Shown piece after piece: positions 7,228 through 13,701 of a stretch of 20,711 nt of DNA. Every line of letters starts with the position of its first letter. The stretch's first letter is position 1. The DNA comes from Chloroflexota bacterium (GTDB taxonomy: Bacteria; Chloroflexota; Dehalococcoidia; SM23-28-2; RBG-16-64-32): NCBI GenBank assembly GCA_022561095.1, contig JADFRV010000021.1, forward strand, positions 1-20,711, given 5' to 3'. The notes beneath the pieces are model-generated. The model had not been told where the DNA came from and ran no database searches. It was given only the letters and a program-made list of their open reading frames with translations. The position numbers and the translations under genes were made by a program.

Positions 7228-8078
7228 TGGGCAGCCGCGCCGACCTGCACACCCACAGCACCTTCTCCGACGGCGTACTAACGCCCACCGAGCTCATCGA
7301 GCTAGCCTATAACCACGGCGTCCGCGTGATGTCGCTCTCTGACCATGACACCACCCAGGGGCTGCCGGAGGCGTTCGCCGCCGCCGCCCGCCACCCGGAG
7401 TTCATGCTCATTCCCGGCATCGAGATGAGCACCGACATCCCCGGCAGCGAGGTCCACATCCTGGGCCACTTTATCGATTGGAAGGACGAGAGGTTCGAGC
7501 GAGAGCTGGTGATCCTGCGCAAGTCACGGCTGGGACGCGCGCACAAGATGGTGGAGAGGCTGACGGAGCTTGGCAAGCCGGTGGCCTGGGAGCGGGTGGA
7601 GAGCTTCGCCGGCGAAGGCGCCGTCGGCCGGCCGCACATCGCGCGCGCCCTCGTGGAGGCCGGCCATGTCGCCACCGTCAGCGAAGCGTTTGACCTCTAC
7701 CTTAGCCGAACCGGGCCCGCCTACGTAGAACGCGAGCGCCTCACCCCGATTGAGGTGGTCGAGATGCTGATCAGCGTCGAGGGCCTGCCCACCATAGCCC
7801 ACCCGCGTGATCTGGATAACCTGGAAGAGCTGCTCACCAAGCTGAAAGCGGCCGGGCTCGTGGGCATGGAGGTCTACTATCAGGACTACACCCCGGATGA
7901 AGTGGAGCGCCTGCGCGCGCTGGCCGATAAGATCGGGCTCATCCCCCTGGGAGGGAGCGACTATCATGGCTTCGGCGGCCACCACCAGAGGGAGCCCGGT
8001 GACATACCCCTGCCTGATGAGCCCGTGGAAAGGCTGCTAGCCCTGGCGCGAGAGCGAGGAGCGCTGGAGAGGGTATAG
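7227..8078 (+). CDS. PHP-domain phosphoesterase (RNase AM / nucleoside-bisphosphate phosphatase type)
   Basis: This is a metal-dependent phosphoesterase of the YciV/Rnm class, whose members hydrolyse 3',5'-nucleoside bisphosphates or trim short RNA 5' ends. PHP motifs appear in order: DLHTHSTFSDG (residues 6-16), SDHDTTQG, PGIEMSTD, VHILGHFID, RPHIARAL, TIAHPRD and GGSDYHGFGG. At 283 aa it has the normal length. The ATG overlaps the ymdB stop by one base. Its position after rny and ymdB suggests a role in finishing RNA or nucleotide breakdown begun by RNase Y; this is inferred from gene order. The exact substrate cannot be told from the sequence. Confidence 0.9.
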   Translation: MGSRADLHTHSTFSDGVLTPTELIELAYNHGVRVMSLSDHDTTQGLPEAFAAAARHPEFMLIPGIEMSTDIPGSEVHILGHFIDWKDERFERELVILRKSRLGRAHKMVERLTELGKPVAWERVESFAGEGAVGRPHIARALVEAGHVATVSEAFDLYLSRTGPAYVERERLTPIEVVEMLISVEGLPTIAHPRDLDNLEELLTKLKAAGLVGMEVYYQDYTPDEVERLRALADKIGLIPLGGSDYHGFGGHHQREPGDIPLPDEPVERLLALARERGALERV

Positions 8079-8088
8079 CGCCCGCCCT

Positions 8089-8571
8089 ATGCAGTGCGCC
8101 CGCCACCCTAAGGTTGAGACCGGACTCACCTGCGGGCGCTGCGAGACCCCCATCTGCCCCCGTTGCGCCGTTTTCACGGACGTGGGCGCCCGCTGCCCCA
8201 CCTGCGCCCCCGCCCGCAAGCTTCCCCAGTTTGAGATTGGGCCGGTATACCTCCTGCGCGCCGCCGCCGCCGCCCTGGCCGCCGGCGTGGGGCTGGGCGC
8301 GGTCTGGGGAGCCCTCCTCCCCGGGCGCATAGGCATCTTCGGGCTCCTGGCGGCCGCCCTCATCGGATACCTCATCGCGGGGGCGGTCAGCGCGGCGACC
8401 AACCGTAAGTCCGGCACACCCCTGCAGGTGGTCGCCGCCGGCGGCGCCATCGCAGCCTACTTGGTGCGCAACCTCGTTATCGGGGACGACATACTGCCCA
8501 GCGACGATCTGTTCGGATATGTCGCCGTCATCGTCGCCGGCGCGGTGGCGATCAGCCGCCTGCGCTACTAG
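8089..8571 (+). CDS. Zinc-finger (B-box-like) membrane protein, uncharacterised
   Basis: This 160-aa protein begins with a cluster of possible zinc ligands (C3, H6, C15, C18, C23, C26, C36, C39), spaced like a bacterial B-box zinc finger. Three or four hydrophobic segments follow at about 53-76, 82-104, 113-131 and 142-156. It is therefore probably an inner-membrane protein with a cytoplasmic metal-binding head. Its function is not known. It follows the PHP gene after 10 nt and is the last gene of the rny operon. Its stop codon overlaps that of the convergent small gene on the other strand at CTAG (8568-8571). Confidence 0.8.
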   Translation: MQCARHPKVETGLTCGRCETPICPRCAVFTDVGARCPTCAPARKLPQFEIGPVYLLRAAAAALAAGVGLGAVWGALLPGRIGIFGLLAAALIGYLIAGAVSAATNRKSGTPLQVVAAGGAIAAYLVRNLVIGDDILPSDDLFGYVAVIVAGAVAISRLRY

Positions 8572-8840
8572 CGAAGGATAGCCGTGATCACCAGCCCTGC
8601 GATAATGAACGCCACTATGAGAGCGATGCGCCGCAGATCACTCACGACGTAGCTGTAGTCACGGCTGATGTGCCGGGGCTCAGACGATCGTTCCTCGGCA
8701 AAGGCTGCAGGAGCCGGCGGAGGCGGAGGAGAAGGGACGGGGGCTACGGTGCCTTCATAGGAAGGAGCCTCTGGCTCCCCGGAAAGAGGTTGCCTCTTTA
8801 TCTTGCGCCGCCTATTAGGCGGCCGGTAGCGTCTCGGCAA
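8568..8840 (-). CDS. Small tail-anchored membrane protein, uncharacterised
   Basis: This 90-aa protein has a very basic N-terminus (MPRRYRPPNRRRKIKR), a Pro/Ala-rich linker (residues about 30-48) and one hydrophobic helix at the C-terminal end (IALIVAFIIAGLVITAIL). The layout is of a tail-anchored or N-in membrane protein. The start is TTG 8840 with GGGGAG 6 nt upstream on the minus strand, and a TATAAT box lies 33 nt upstream. No family was recognised. The promoter, ribosome site and charge pattern make it a credible gene despite its small size. Confidence 0.7.
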   Translation of the reverse strand: MPRRYRPPNRRRKIKRQPLSGEPEAPSYEGTVAPVPSPPPPPAPAAFAEERSSEPRHISRDYSYVVSDLRRIALIVAFIIAGLVITAILR

Positions 8841-8873
8841 AGAGTACTCCCCGTCAGTATTCGTTCGAATCGC

Positions 8874-8902
8874 ATTATACAGATAGATTGGGCCAAGGCC
8901 AA
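8874..8902 (-). promoter_or_regulatory. Promoter of the small membrane protein gene
   Basis: On the minus strand TTGGCC (8902-8897) is followed after 17 nt by a perfect TATAAT (8879-8874). The predicted start is near 8867, about 27 nt before the TTG start. Confidence 0.6.
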
Positions 8903-8925
8903 CGGCGAAGCTAGAATCGCCTCCG

Positions 8926-8955
8926 TTGACACCGTTCGAGGGCTCCTAATAGAAT
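8926..8955 (+). promoter_or_regulatory. Promoter of tRNA-Asp
   Basis: A perfect TTGACA (8926-8931) is followed after 18 nt by TAGAAT (8950-8955). The predicted start near 8962 lies about 40 nt before the tRNA. This promoter partly faces the divergent one at 8874-8902. Confidence 0.65.
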
Positions 8956-8962
8956 AGAAGCG

Positions 8963-8989
8963 CCCTCAGGAGGCTACCGCCCTTGAGGG
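8963..8989 (+). other. Stem-loop in the tRNA-Asp leader
   Basis: CCCTCA and TGAGGG form a 6-bp stem, extendable by two pairs, at the predicted 5' end of the tRNA precursor. It may guide 5' leader processing or simply be structural. Confidence 0.4.
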
Positions 8990-9001
8990 TGTTCGACGGG
9001 C

Positions 9002-9077
9002 GGCCCCGTGGTGTAGCGGTTAACATGCCAGCTTGTCAAGCTGGAGATCGTCGGTTCGAATCCGATCGGGGTCGCCA
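9002..9077 (+). tRNA. tRNA-Asp (anticodon GTC)
   Basis: All cloverleaf arms are present. The acceptor stem is GGCCCCG paired with CGGGGTC. The D arm contains AGCGGTTAA, the anticodon stem-loop reads CCAGC-TTGTCAA-GCTGG with anticodon GTC, and the T arm contains GTTCGAATC. The discriminator is G, as in tRNA-Asp, and CCA is encoded at 9075-9077. A strong promoter lies upstream. Confidence 0.97.
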
Positions 9078-9123
9078 TACACCTAGCACGTTCCCCTGCG
9101 CCGGCCAGCGCTCCTTCAGACGC

Positions 9124-9912
9124 CTATCGCTCAACCACCCAGCCACCGTCCTCCCACTGGAGACGGATCGCGCCCGCATCGGCGAATAGCGGCCCCACCT
9201 CCAGCTCCAGTTGGCGGTAGAGGGAGGGCGGGACGCTCAGGTCCGCCAGGTACAGCTCTCCCAGACGCTCTCGCACTTCGGGAGCTCCCAGGCCTGTCTT
9301 CGGCAGGGCCAGGGTCAGGGTGGCGACCGCCTTGATGGACGGCTCGTATACCGTACCCGAGCCGGCGTCGACGCCCGACGGCACGTCGAGCGACACGATC
9401 GGCTTGCCGCTGGCGTTAGCGCCGTCAATCAGGGCGGCGAAACGTCCGCGGGGCGCCCCCGTCAGGCTGTAGCCGATGAGCGCATCGACGATGAGGTCGG
9501 CCTCGCCGAAGAGGCGTTCGAGACGCGTTTGAGGAGTGTCTTCCGCCTCCAGCAGCTCTACCCCCATCCGCTGCAGGATGGAGGCCTGGTGCGCGGGGAC
9601 ATCCATCAGCTCGCGGACCGCCACTGGGAGGATGACGCAGACGCGGCCGCCCATATTGCTCAGGTGGCGGGCTGCCACCATACCCCCACCGCCGTTGTTC
9701 CCCTTGCCCGCCAGCACGAGAACGCTCCGGTCGCGGGCCCCGGCCGCCAGGGTCGCGGCCAGCCGCGCCAGGTTTCGTCCGGCGTTCTCCATCATCTGGA
9801 GGAGGACGATACCGTACTCCTCAACCATCAGCCGGTCCACCTCACGCATCTGCTCCGTAGTGATGGACGGCACTCTAGCCCTCTTGCGAGCCCTGATCAC
9901 TTGGGCCACCAC
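9124..9912 (-). CDS. nnrE: NAD(P)H-hydrate epimerase (YjeF N-terminal domain only)
   Basis: This enzyme epimerises damaged R-NAD(P)HX to the S form for repair. The 262-aa protein covers only the YjeF-N domain, with no fused C-terminal dehydratase. Motifs are MMENAGRNLAR, VLAGKGNNGGGGMVAARHL, VDALIGYSLTG and SLDVPSGVDAGSG. In the second, the usual NNGGDG Asp is replaced by Gly, and DALIGYS replaces the commoner DALFGTG, so the active site is a variant. The upstream CMD-family gene overlaps: ATG 9912 lies 16 nt inside it, while an in-frame GTG at 9900 would give a 4-nt GTGA overlap and is an equally good start. It is the last gene of the minus-strand operon. Confidence 0.85.
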   Translation of the reverse strand: MVAQVIRARKRARVPSITTEQMREVDRLMVEEYGIVLLQMMENAGRNLARLAATLAAGARDRSVLVLAGKGNNGGGGMVAARHLSNMGGRVCVILPVAVRELMDVPAHQASILQRMGVELLEAEDTPQTRLERLFGEADLIVDALIGYSLTGAPRGRFAALIDGANASGKPIVSLDVPSGVDAGSGTVYEPSIKAVATLTLALPKTGLGAPEVRERLGELYLADLSVPPSLYRQLELEVGPLFADAGAIRLQWEDGGWVVER

Positions 9913-10460
9913 GGCGGCAGCTCCGAAAGGATCGCCGGCTCCATCTCCACCGCCAGGGGCGTGAGGAGCCTGGCCATCGCGTTCCAGTTGGCGATGCAGA
10001 AGGTGAGCTCCACCAGATCACGCTCCGCGAGGTGGTTGAGCAGCTCACGGGCCAGCTCGGCGGAGTCTGCCCGCATGGCGGTGACCGAGTCTGTGTAGCG
10101 CAGCACCAGACGCTCAAGCTCTGAGAAGCCCGACGCGGACTCGTATTCGGCCAGCGCCTCCATCTCCGCAGCCGTGAGGCCAACCTGCCTGCCGATGCGG
10201 ACGTGGTGGGCGAAGCCGTAGTCGCAGCGCAGGACATGAAACAGGCGCAATACGGCCAGCTCCCTCAGCCGCGGGTCAAGGCTCAGACGCGTAAAGAGCG
10301 CCGTCATCATCTCCCACCAAACGCGCATCAAGTCCGGCGTGTGGGCCATCACCTTGAACACGTTCAGGACGCCCAGCCCGCGGCTCGTGCGCTCGATAAG
10401 CTCGTAGAACTCCTGGAGTTGCGGCGAGTTGGGGGTTTCCACCTGCGACACGACGGCCAT
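9897..10460 (-). CDS. Carboxymuconolactone decarboxylase (CMD/AhpD-like) family protein
   Basis: This 187-aa all-helical protein belongs to the CMD family, whose members include peroxidase-like AhpD and aromatic decarboxylases. The core reads LRELAVLRLFHVLRCDYGFAHH, followed by RIGRQVGL and MEALAEYE. The AhpD-type CxxC pair is absent: only one Cys precedes DYGFAHH. It therefore belongs to the large branch with a Tyr/His-type site and is unlikely to be an AhpD-like disulfide reductant. The ATG overlaps the stop of the upstream thioesterase by one base (TAATG), showing translational coupling. The substrate is unknown. Confidence 0.85.
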   Translation of the reverse strand: MAVVSQVETPNSPQLQEFYELIERTSRGLGVLNVFKVMAHTPDLMRVWWEMMTALFTRLSLDPRLRELAVLRLFHVLRCDYGFAHHVRIGRQVGLTAAEMEALAEYESASGFSELERLVLRYTDSVTAMRADSAELARELLNHLAERDLVELTFCIANWNAMARLLTPLAVEMEPAILSELPPWWPK

Positions 10461-10900
10461 TACTTAGCTCCCCGCTCGATAATGCGATAGACGACGGTAC
10501 CCTGGGCCAGGAGCTTGCCGTCGGCGTTGGTCACCCGCACGTCGGAGTAGATGATCTCCTTGCCCCGCTTCAGCACTTGCCCCTCGGCGAAGACGTCCTC
10601 GCCGATGACGCCGGAGAGGTAGTTGACGTTAACGCCGACCGTGGAGCCGAAGTAGCGTGGCGAGAGGATCTCCGCCGTAGTCCAGGCGGCCATCGCGCCC
10701 GTCGTGTCGATCAGGGAGGCGATGGCGCCGCCGTGGAGGGCATCGCCAGCGGTGGTGTTCTCCTTCTGAAAGCGCAGGCGCAGCTTGGCGTACCCCTCGC
10801 GGCCCTCGATAAATTCCATGCCAAGCTGCTTCATGTAGGGCGTTATGGCTATCACCTTCGCCATGCGCTCATAGTTCGTGTCCGCCTTGCTGTCAGGCAT
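10460..10900 (-). CDS. PaaI-family hotdog-fold thioesterase
   Basis: This 146-aa protein has the PaaI/YdiI signature ALHGGAIASLIDTTGAMAA, where the HGG helix start and the following Asp form the acyl-CoA thioesterase active site. The C-terminal strands (FAEGQVLKRGKEI, YSDVRVTNADGKLLAQG) are typical of the hotdog fold. It probably hydrolyses an aromatic or short acyl-CoA thioester in the cytoplasm. It lies between the alcohol dehydrogenase (23 nt upstream) and the CMD-family gene (1-nt overlap), which suggests a catabolic or detoxifying operon. The start ATG 10900 is preceded by AGGGAGGATACC on the minus strand, a strong ribosome site. Confidence 0.9.
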   Translation of the reverse strand: MPDSKADTNYERMAKVIAITPYMKQLGMEFIEGREGYAKLRLRFQKENTTAGDALHGGAIASLIDTTGAMAAWTTAEILSPRYFGSTVGVNVNYLSGVIGEDVFAEGQVLKRGKEIIYSDVRVTNADGKLLAQGTVVYRIIERGAK

Positions 10901-10923
10901 CGGGGTATCCTCCCTCTCGCGTG

Positions 10924-12024
10924 TTAGGGCACCAGCGCTATGTGGATCGCCTCCTCGCCCTCTATCTCGCGGGCCAAGAGGCGCAGGGCGTACTCGGCCT
11001 GATCCAGGGGCAGGGTATGAGTGTGCATCTCCGCCAGCGGGTAACGGCCGGATTCGATCAGGCGAACGGCCGCCTCGTAGGCTGGGTAGTCCACACCGAG
11101 GGCGCCCTTTAACGTCAGCTCCTTGGCTACGACCTTATCGCTCAGGAAGTCCGGAACCGGTTTAGGCCCCTTGGTGCCGGCCAGAACGACTGTGCCGCCC
11201 CTGCGGGCCAGGTCCACCGCCTGTGTGACCGCCTCCACAGCGTAGGCCGTCACGTCCACCACCACGTCGGCCATGCGGCCGTCGGTGATCTCACGCACCC
11301 GGCTACGGATGTCCTCCGCCTCGACATCGATCGTGTGGTGAGCGCCGAACCTCCGCGCCAGGGCCAGCTTCCTCTCGTCGGCGGCGAGGCCGGTCACGAT
11401 CACGCAGCCGGCGCCGGCCTCCCGGCAGGCGATGACGCTGGCCAGCCCCCGCTGCCCCGGACCCAGAATCACCACCGTATCGCCCACCCTGGTGCCCGGC
11501 AGCTCCACCGCCCAGCGGAAACCGGCGCCCAGGGGGTTGAACAGCACGGCCAGCTCAACGGGGATATCCGGGGAAATGCGATGAATCAGGGAGTGCGGGT
11601 CCAGGTACATGTACTGGGCGTAGCCGCCCCATAGGGAGGGTGGCGTGCTTGTGGAGATGTAGCCGTAACCGGATATGAAACCGCGGCCCCGACACAGCCG
11701 GTAGCGTCCGGCGACGCACTCCCGGCAATAGCCGCAGGGGAGCAACGCCTCAACCGCGACACGATCCCCTTGCTTGACACCCCAGCGCCCGGCCGCCACA
11801 TCGCCGATCTCCTCGATGACGCCCACCGGCTCGTGGCCGGGGATAACGGGAAACGGGGCGGGCAGCGCCCCCGCGTACTGTTCGTAGTCGCTGCCGCAGA
11901 TGCCGCAGGCCTCCACCCGCAGGAGAGCGTCCTCAGCCCCTATCTCCGGCAGCGGAAACTCCGCGCTGCGCAGGCGGCGAGGCCCATCCTGCACCACCGC
12001 CCGGGACGTGGCGCCCTTACTCAC
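10924..12024 (-). CDS. Zinc-dependent medium-chain alcohol dehydrogenase
   Basis: This is an NAD(P)-dependent MDR-family dehydrogenase (366 aa) oxidising an unknown alcohol or polyol. Catalytic zinc ligands lie in CGICGSDYEQY and IPGHEPVG. The structural zinc site has all four Cys in CGYCRECVAGRYRLC. The Rossmann motif is VVILGPGQRGLASV, and the C-terminal ALGVDYPAYEAAVRLIESGR resembles threonine/sorbitol dehydrogenase-like enzymes. The start is GTG 12024. It is the first gene of a four-gene minus-strand unit and has a TTGACA-N18-TATCCT promoter about 80 nt upstream. The family is certain; the substrate is not. Confidence 0.93.
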   Translation of the reverse strand: MSKGATSRAVVQDGPRRLRSAEFPLPEIGAEDALLRVEACGICGSDYEQYAGALPAPFPVIPGHEPVGVIEEIGDVAAGRWGVKQGDRVAVEALLPCGYCRECVAGRYRLCRGRGFISGYGYISTSTPPSLWGGYAQYMYLDPHSLIHRISPDIPVELAVLFNPLGAGFRWAVELPGTRVGDTVVILGPGQRGLASVIACREAGAGCVIVTGLAADERKLALARRFGAHHTIDVEAEDIRSRVREITDGRMADVVVDVTAYAVEAVTQAVDLARRGGTVVLAGTKGPKPVPDFLSDKVVAKELTLKGALGVDYPAYEAAVRLIESGRYPLAEMHTHTLPLDQAEYALRLLAREIEGEEAIHIALVP

Positions 12025-12109
12025 TTCCAGCTACGCTCCCACGAGCCACAGACAGACACCCACCCTCCTAAATCATGCCAATAGGAATGCACGAGGCTAC
12101 GGTGCCGCT

Positions 12110-12139
12110 AGGATAGGCTCACCGGGCTCAGGCTGTCAA
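12110..12139 (-). promoter_or_regulatory. Promoter of the alcohol dehydrogenase operon
   Basis: On the minus strand a perfect TTGACA (12139-12134) is followed after 18 nt by TATCCT (12115-12110). The predicted start near 12103 gives a leader of about 79 nt. The rest of the 12025-12246 gap shows nothing else clear. Confidence 0.65.
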
Positions 12140-12246
12140 TGCGGCGCCCATCGATGGCATGCCGAATCCTTCGGCCTGGCTATCGCGTAACTCCTAGTGG
12201 TCAGGGCCCAGGGGCCGTGGCCCGGCAAAGAGGTAGGCAAGATGGC

Positions 12247-12501
12247 ATGAACCCGTTCCAGGCCTGGTTTGAGCTGGCGTTGGAGACCGTCCAGCGGGAG
12301 TCGTACTACAGCATCTATCTCGCTGTTGTCGCCACCTGGTTCGCCTACATGGGCCTGCGCGGCCTGGTCTCGAAGGAGACGCGAGGGTTCGGCTGGCGGC
12401 GCGGGCCGGCCCTGGATCGGGAGGCGGAAGTGACTGGTCAGATATGGCTCGTTTTGGCGGCGACGCTCGGCGCGGCGGCGTTGCTCTTCAAGCTGACCTA
12501 A
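12247..12501 (+). CDS. Small two-helix membrane protein, uncharacterised
   Basis: This 84-aa protein begins MNPFQAWFELALE and has two hydrophobic helices: IYLAVVATWFAYMGLRG in the first half and IWLVLAATLGAAALLFKL at the C-terminus. A polar loop (SKETRGFGWRRG) separates them. The frame stays open upstream to 12139, but that extension is Arg-rich and unlike a membrane protein, so ATG 12247 is preferred. Purine-rich GAGGTAGG lies upstream. It ends 9 nt before the DUF3179 selenoprotein gene and is probably co-transcribed with it, so the two may form a membrane unit. No family was recognised. Confidence 0.65.
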   Translation: MNPFQAWFELALETVQRESYYSIYLAVVATWFAYMGLRGLVSKETRGFGWRRGPALDREAEVTGQIWLVLAATLGAAALLFKLT

Positions 12502-12510
12502 GCGGGCGTC

Positions 12511-13650
12511 ATGGTGCGGAGGTTAGGACTGGTCTTCGGGACGATGGCAGGGCTGCTGCCCTGGCTGCTGGCCCTGGGCATGGCGCTCATCATCGTCATC
12601 GTCTTCGCTCAGCGGTTCGGCATCTTCGGCCAGAAGATCGAGCTGCCGGGGAGTTCGGTGCTGGTCCCAACCGGCTCCGAGGGCCGCAGCGTCGAGGCGT
12701 TCACCTTCACCGCCCGCGACGGCATCCGCTCCATCGATAACCCCAGCTTCCTGACCGCCCAGGAGGCGGAGGAGCGCGGCGAGATGGTGCCCACGGAGTT
12801 CGTTATCGGGATCAGCCTAAACGGGGAGAGCAAGGCGTATCCGGTCAACATCCTAAGCCGCCATGAGATCGCGAACGACACCGTGGGTGGCGTCGCTATC
12901 GCCGTCACGTTCTGACCGCTATGCTTCACCGGTCTCGTGTTTGACCGGCAGGTAGAGGGCCAGGAGCTCACCTTCGGCGTGTCCGGGAAGCTGATCATGA
13001 ACAACCTGGTGATGTACGACCGCCAGACGGACTCTCTTTGGCTCCAGATAACCGGCGAGGGTATCGATGGCCGCTTCAAGGGCGTCAGCCTCGTCAAAGT
13101 CCCGCACGTGCAGACCACCTGGGCCGCCTGGAAAGAGATGCACCCGGACACCCTGGTGCTGGACAAACGGGGCGGCTACGATCGCGATTCGTACGAGTCC
13201 TACTACCGCAACCCGGGCGCCGGCCCCCTGGGCCAGTCCCGAAGCGATGACCGCCTGCCCCCCAAGGATCTGGTGCTGGGCTACATCTTCGGCGGGCGCG
13301 CCAAGGGCTACCCCTTCCGAACGCTCCTGGAGATGCCTGTGATCAACGACGTCTTCGCCGAACGCGAGCTGCTGGTGGTGTTCGAAGAACGCTCCCAGAC
13401 GGGACAGATCTTCCGGCGCGAAGTGGACGGTCGAACACTCACCTTCGAGCTGATGTCGCTTCGCGATGGCGACGTGATCGTGCGCGACCGGGAGACGGGA
13501 TCGACGTGGTCGGGCCTATCGGGGGAGGCGCTGGAGGGCCCACTGGCGGGCCGCACGCTCCAGCAGATGCCCGCCTTCTACGCCTTCTGGTTCAGTTGGA
13601 CGGACTTCTTCATCGAGGCCGAACTGTACGAGAAGCCGACTTCAAGCTGA
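12511..13650 (+). CDS. DUF3179 selenoprotein (in-frame UGA read as Sec135)
   Basis: This is one 379-aa protein, not two genes. The frame from ATG 12511 meets TGA at 12913-12915 and continues in the same frame to TGA at 13648-13650. Residues around the UGA read AVTF-U-PLCFTGLVFDR. DUF3179 proteins normally have Cys at that place (VTYCPLC), so UGA replaces the first Cys of a CxxC, giving UxxC (U135, C138). A hairpin suited to be a SECIS follows at 12929-12948. A membrane helix spans about residues 13-33, and the rest is probably outside the membrane. The protein is an internal duplication: residues about 97-225 and 254-370 share a VxGxxxxGxxKxYPxxxL...IxND pattern, but only the first copy has the UxxC. 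The family's function is unknown; the motif implies thiol/selenol redox chemistry. Confidence 0.88.
12929..12948 (+). promoter_or_regulatory. Candidate bacterial SECIS element of the DUF3179 gene
   Basis: CCGGTC (12929-12934) pairs perfectly with GACCGG (12943-12948) around the loop TCGTGTTT. The stem starts 13 nt and the loop 19 nt after the UGA, inside the usual bacterial SECIS distance. The first loop G is at position 3, or position 2 if the closing U-U is counted as stacked. It lies within the coding region, as bacterial SECIS elements do. Confidence 0.65.
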
Positions 13651-13668
13651 CCTGAGGCTTGTGTCGGA

Positions 13669-13696
13669 CTGACGGCCGGCCCGGACGTGCGATAAT
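13669..13696 (+). promoter_or_regulatory. pyk promoter (extended -10, leaderless)
   Basis: TGC (13688-13690) directly precedes GATAAT (13691-13696). A weak -35 (CTGACG, 13669-13674) lies 16 nt upstream. The expected start at about 13702-13704 coincides with the GTG/ATG start codons, so the mRNA is probably leaderless. Confidence 0.5.
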
Positions 13697-13701
13697 CCAG
13701 T

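Noticed and set aside
8983..9189. Small plus-strand open frame across tRNA-Asp
   Set aside because: It runs through the tRNA and has no protein features.
9211..10098. Long plus-strand open frame opposite nnrE and the CMD gene
   Set aside because: No family features; it is the GC-rich antisense shadow of two well-supported genes.
12139..12246. N-terminal extension of the 84-aa membrane protein
   Set aside because: The segment is Arg-rich and its first codon overlaps the minus-strand promoter; ATG 12247 gives a normal membrane protein.
12511..13650. DUF3179 gene as a nonsense-mutated pseudogene or frameshift
   Set aside because: Both halves are in the same frame, the UGA sits exactly on the conserved Cys, the long downstream part is intact, and a hairpin follows at SECIS distance.
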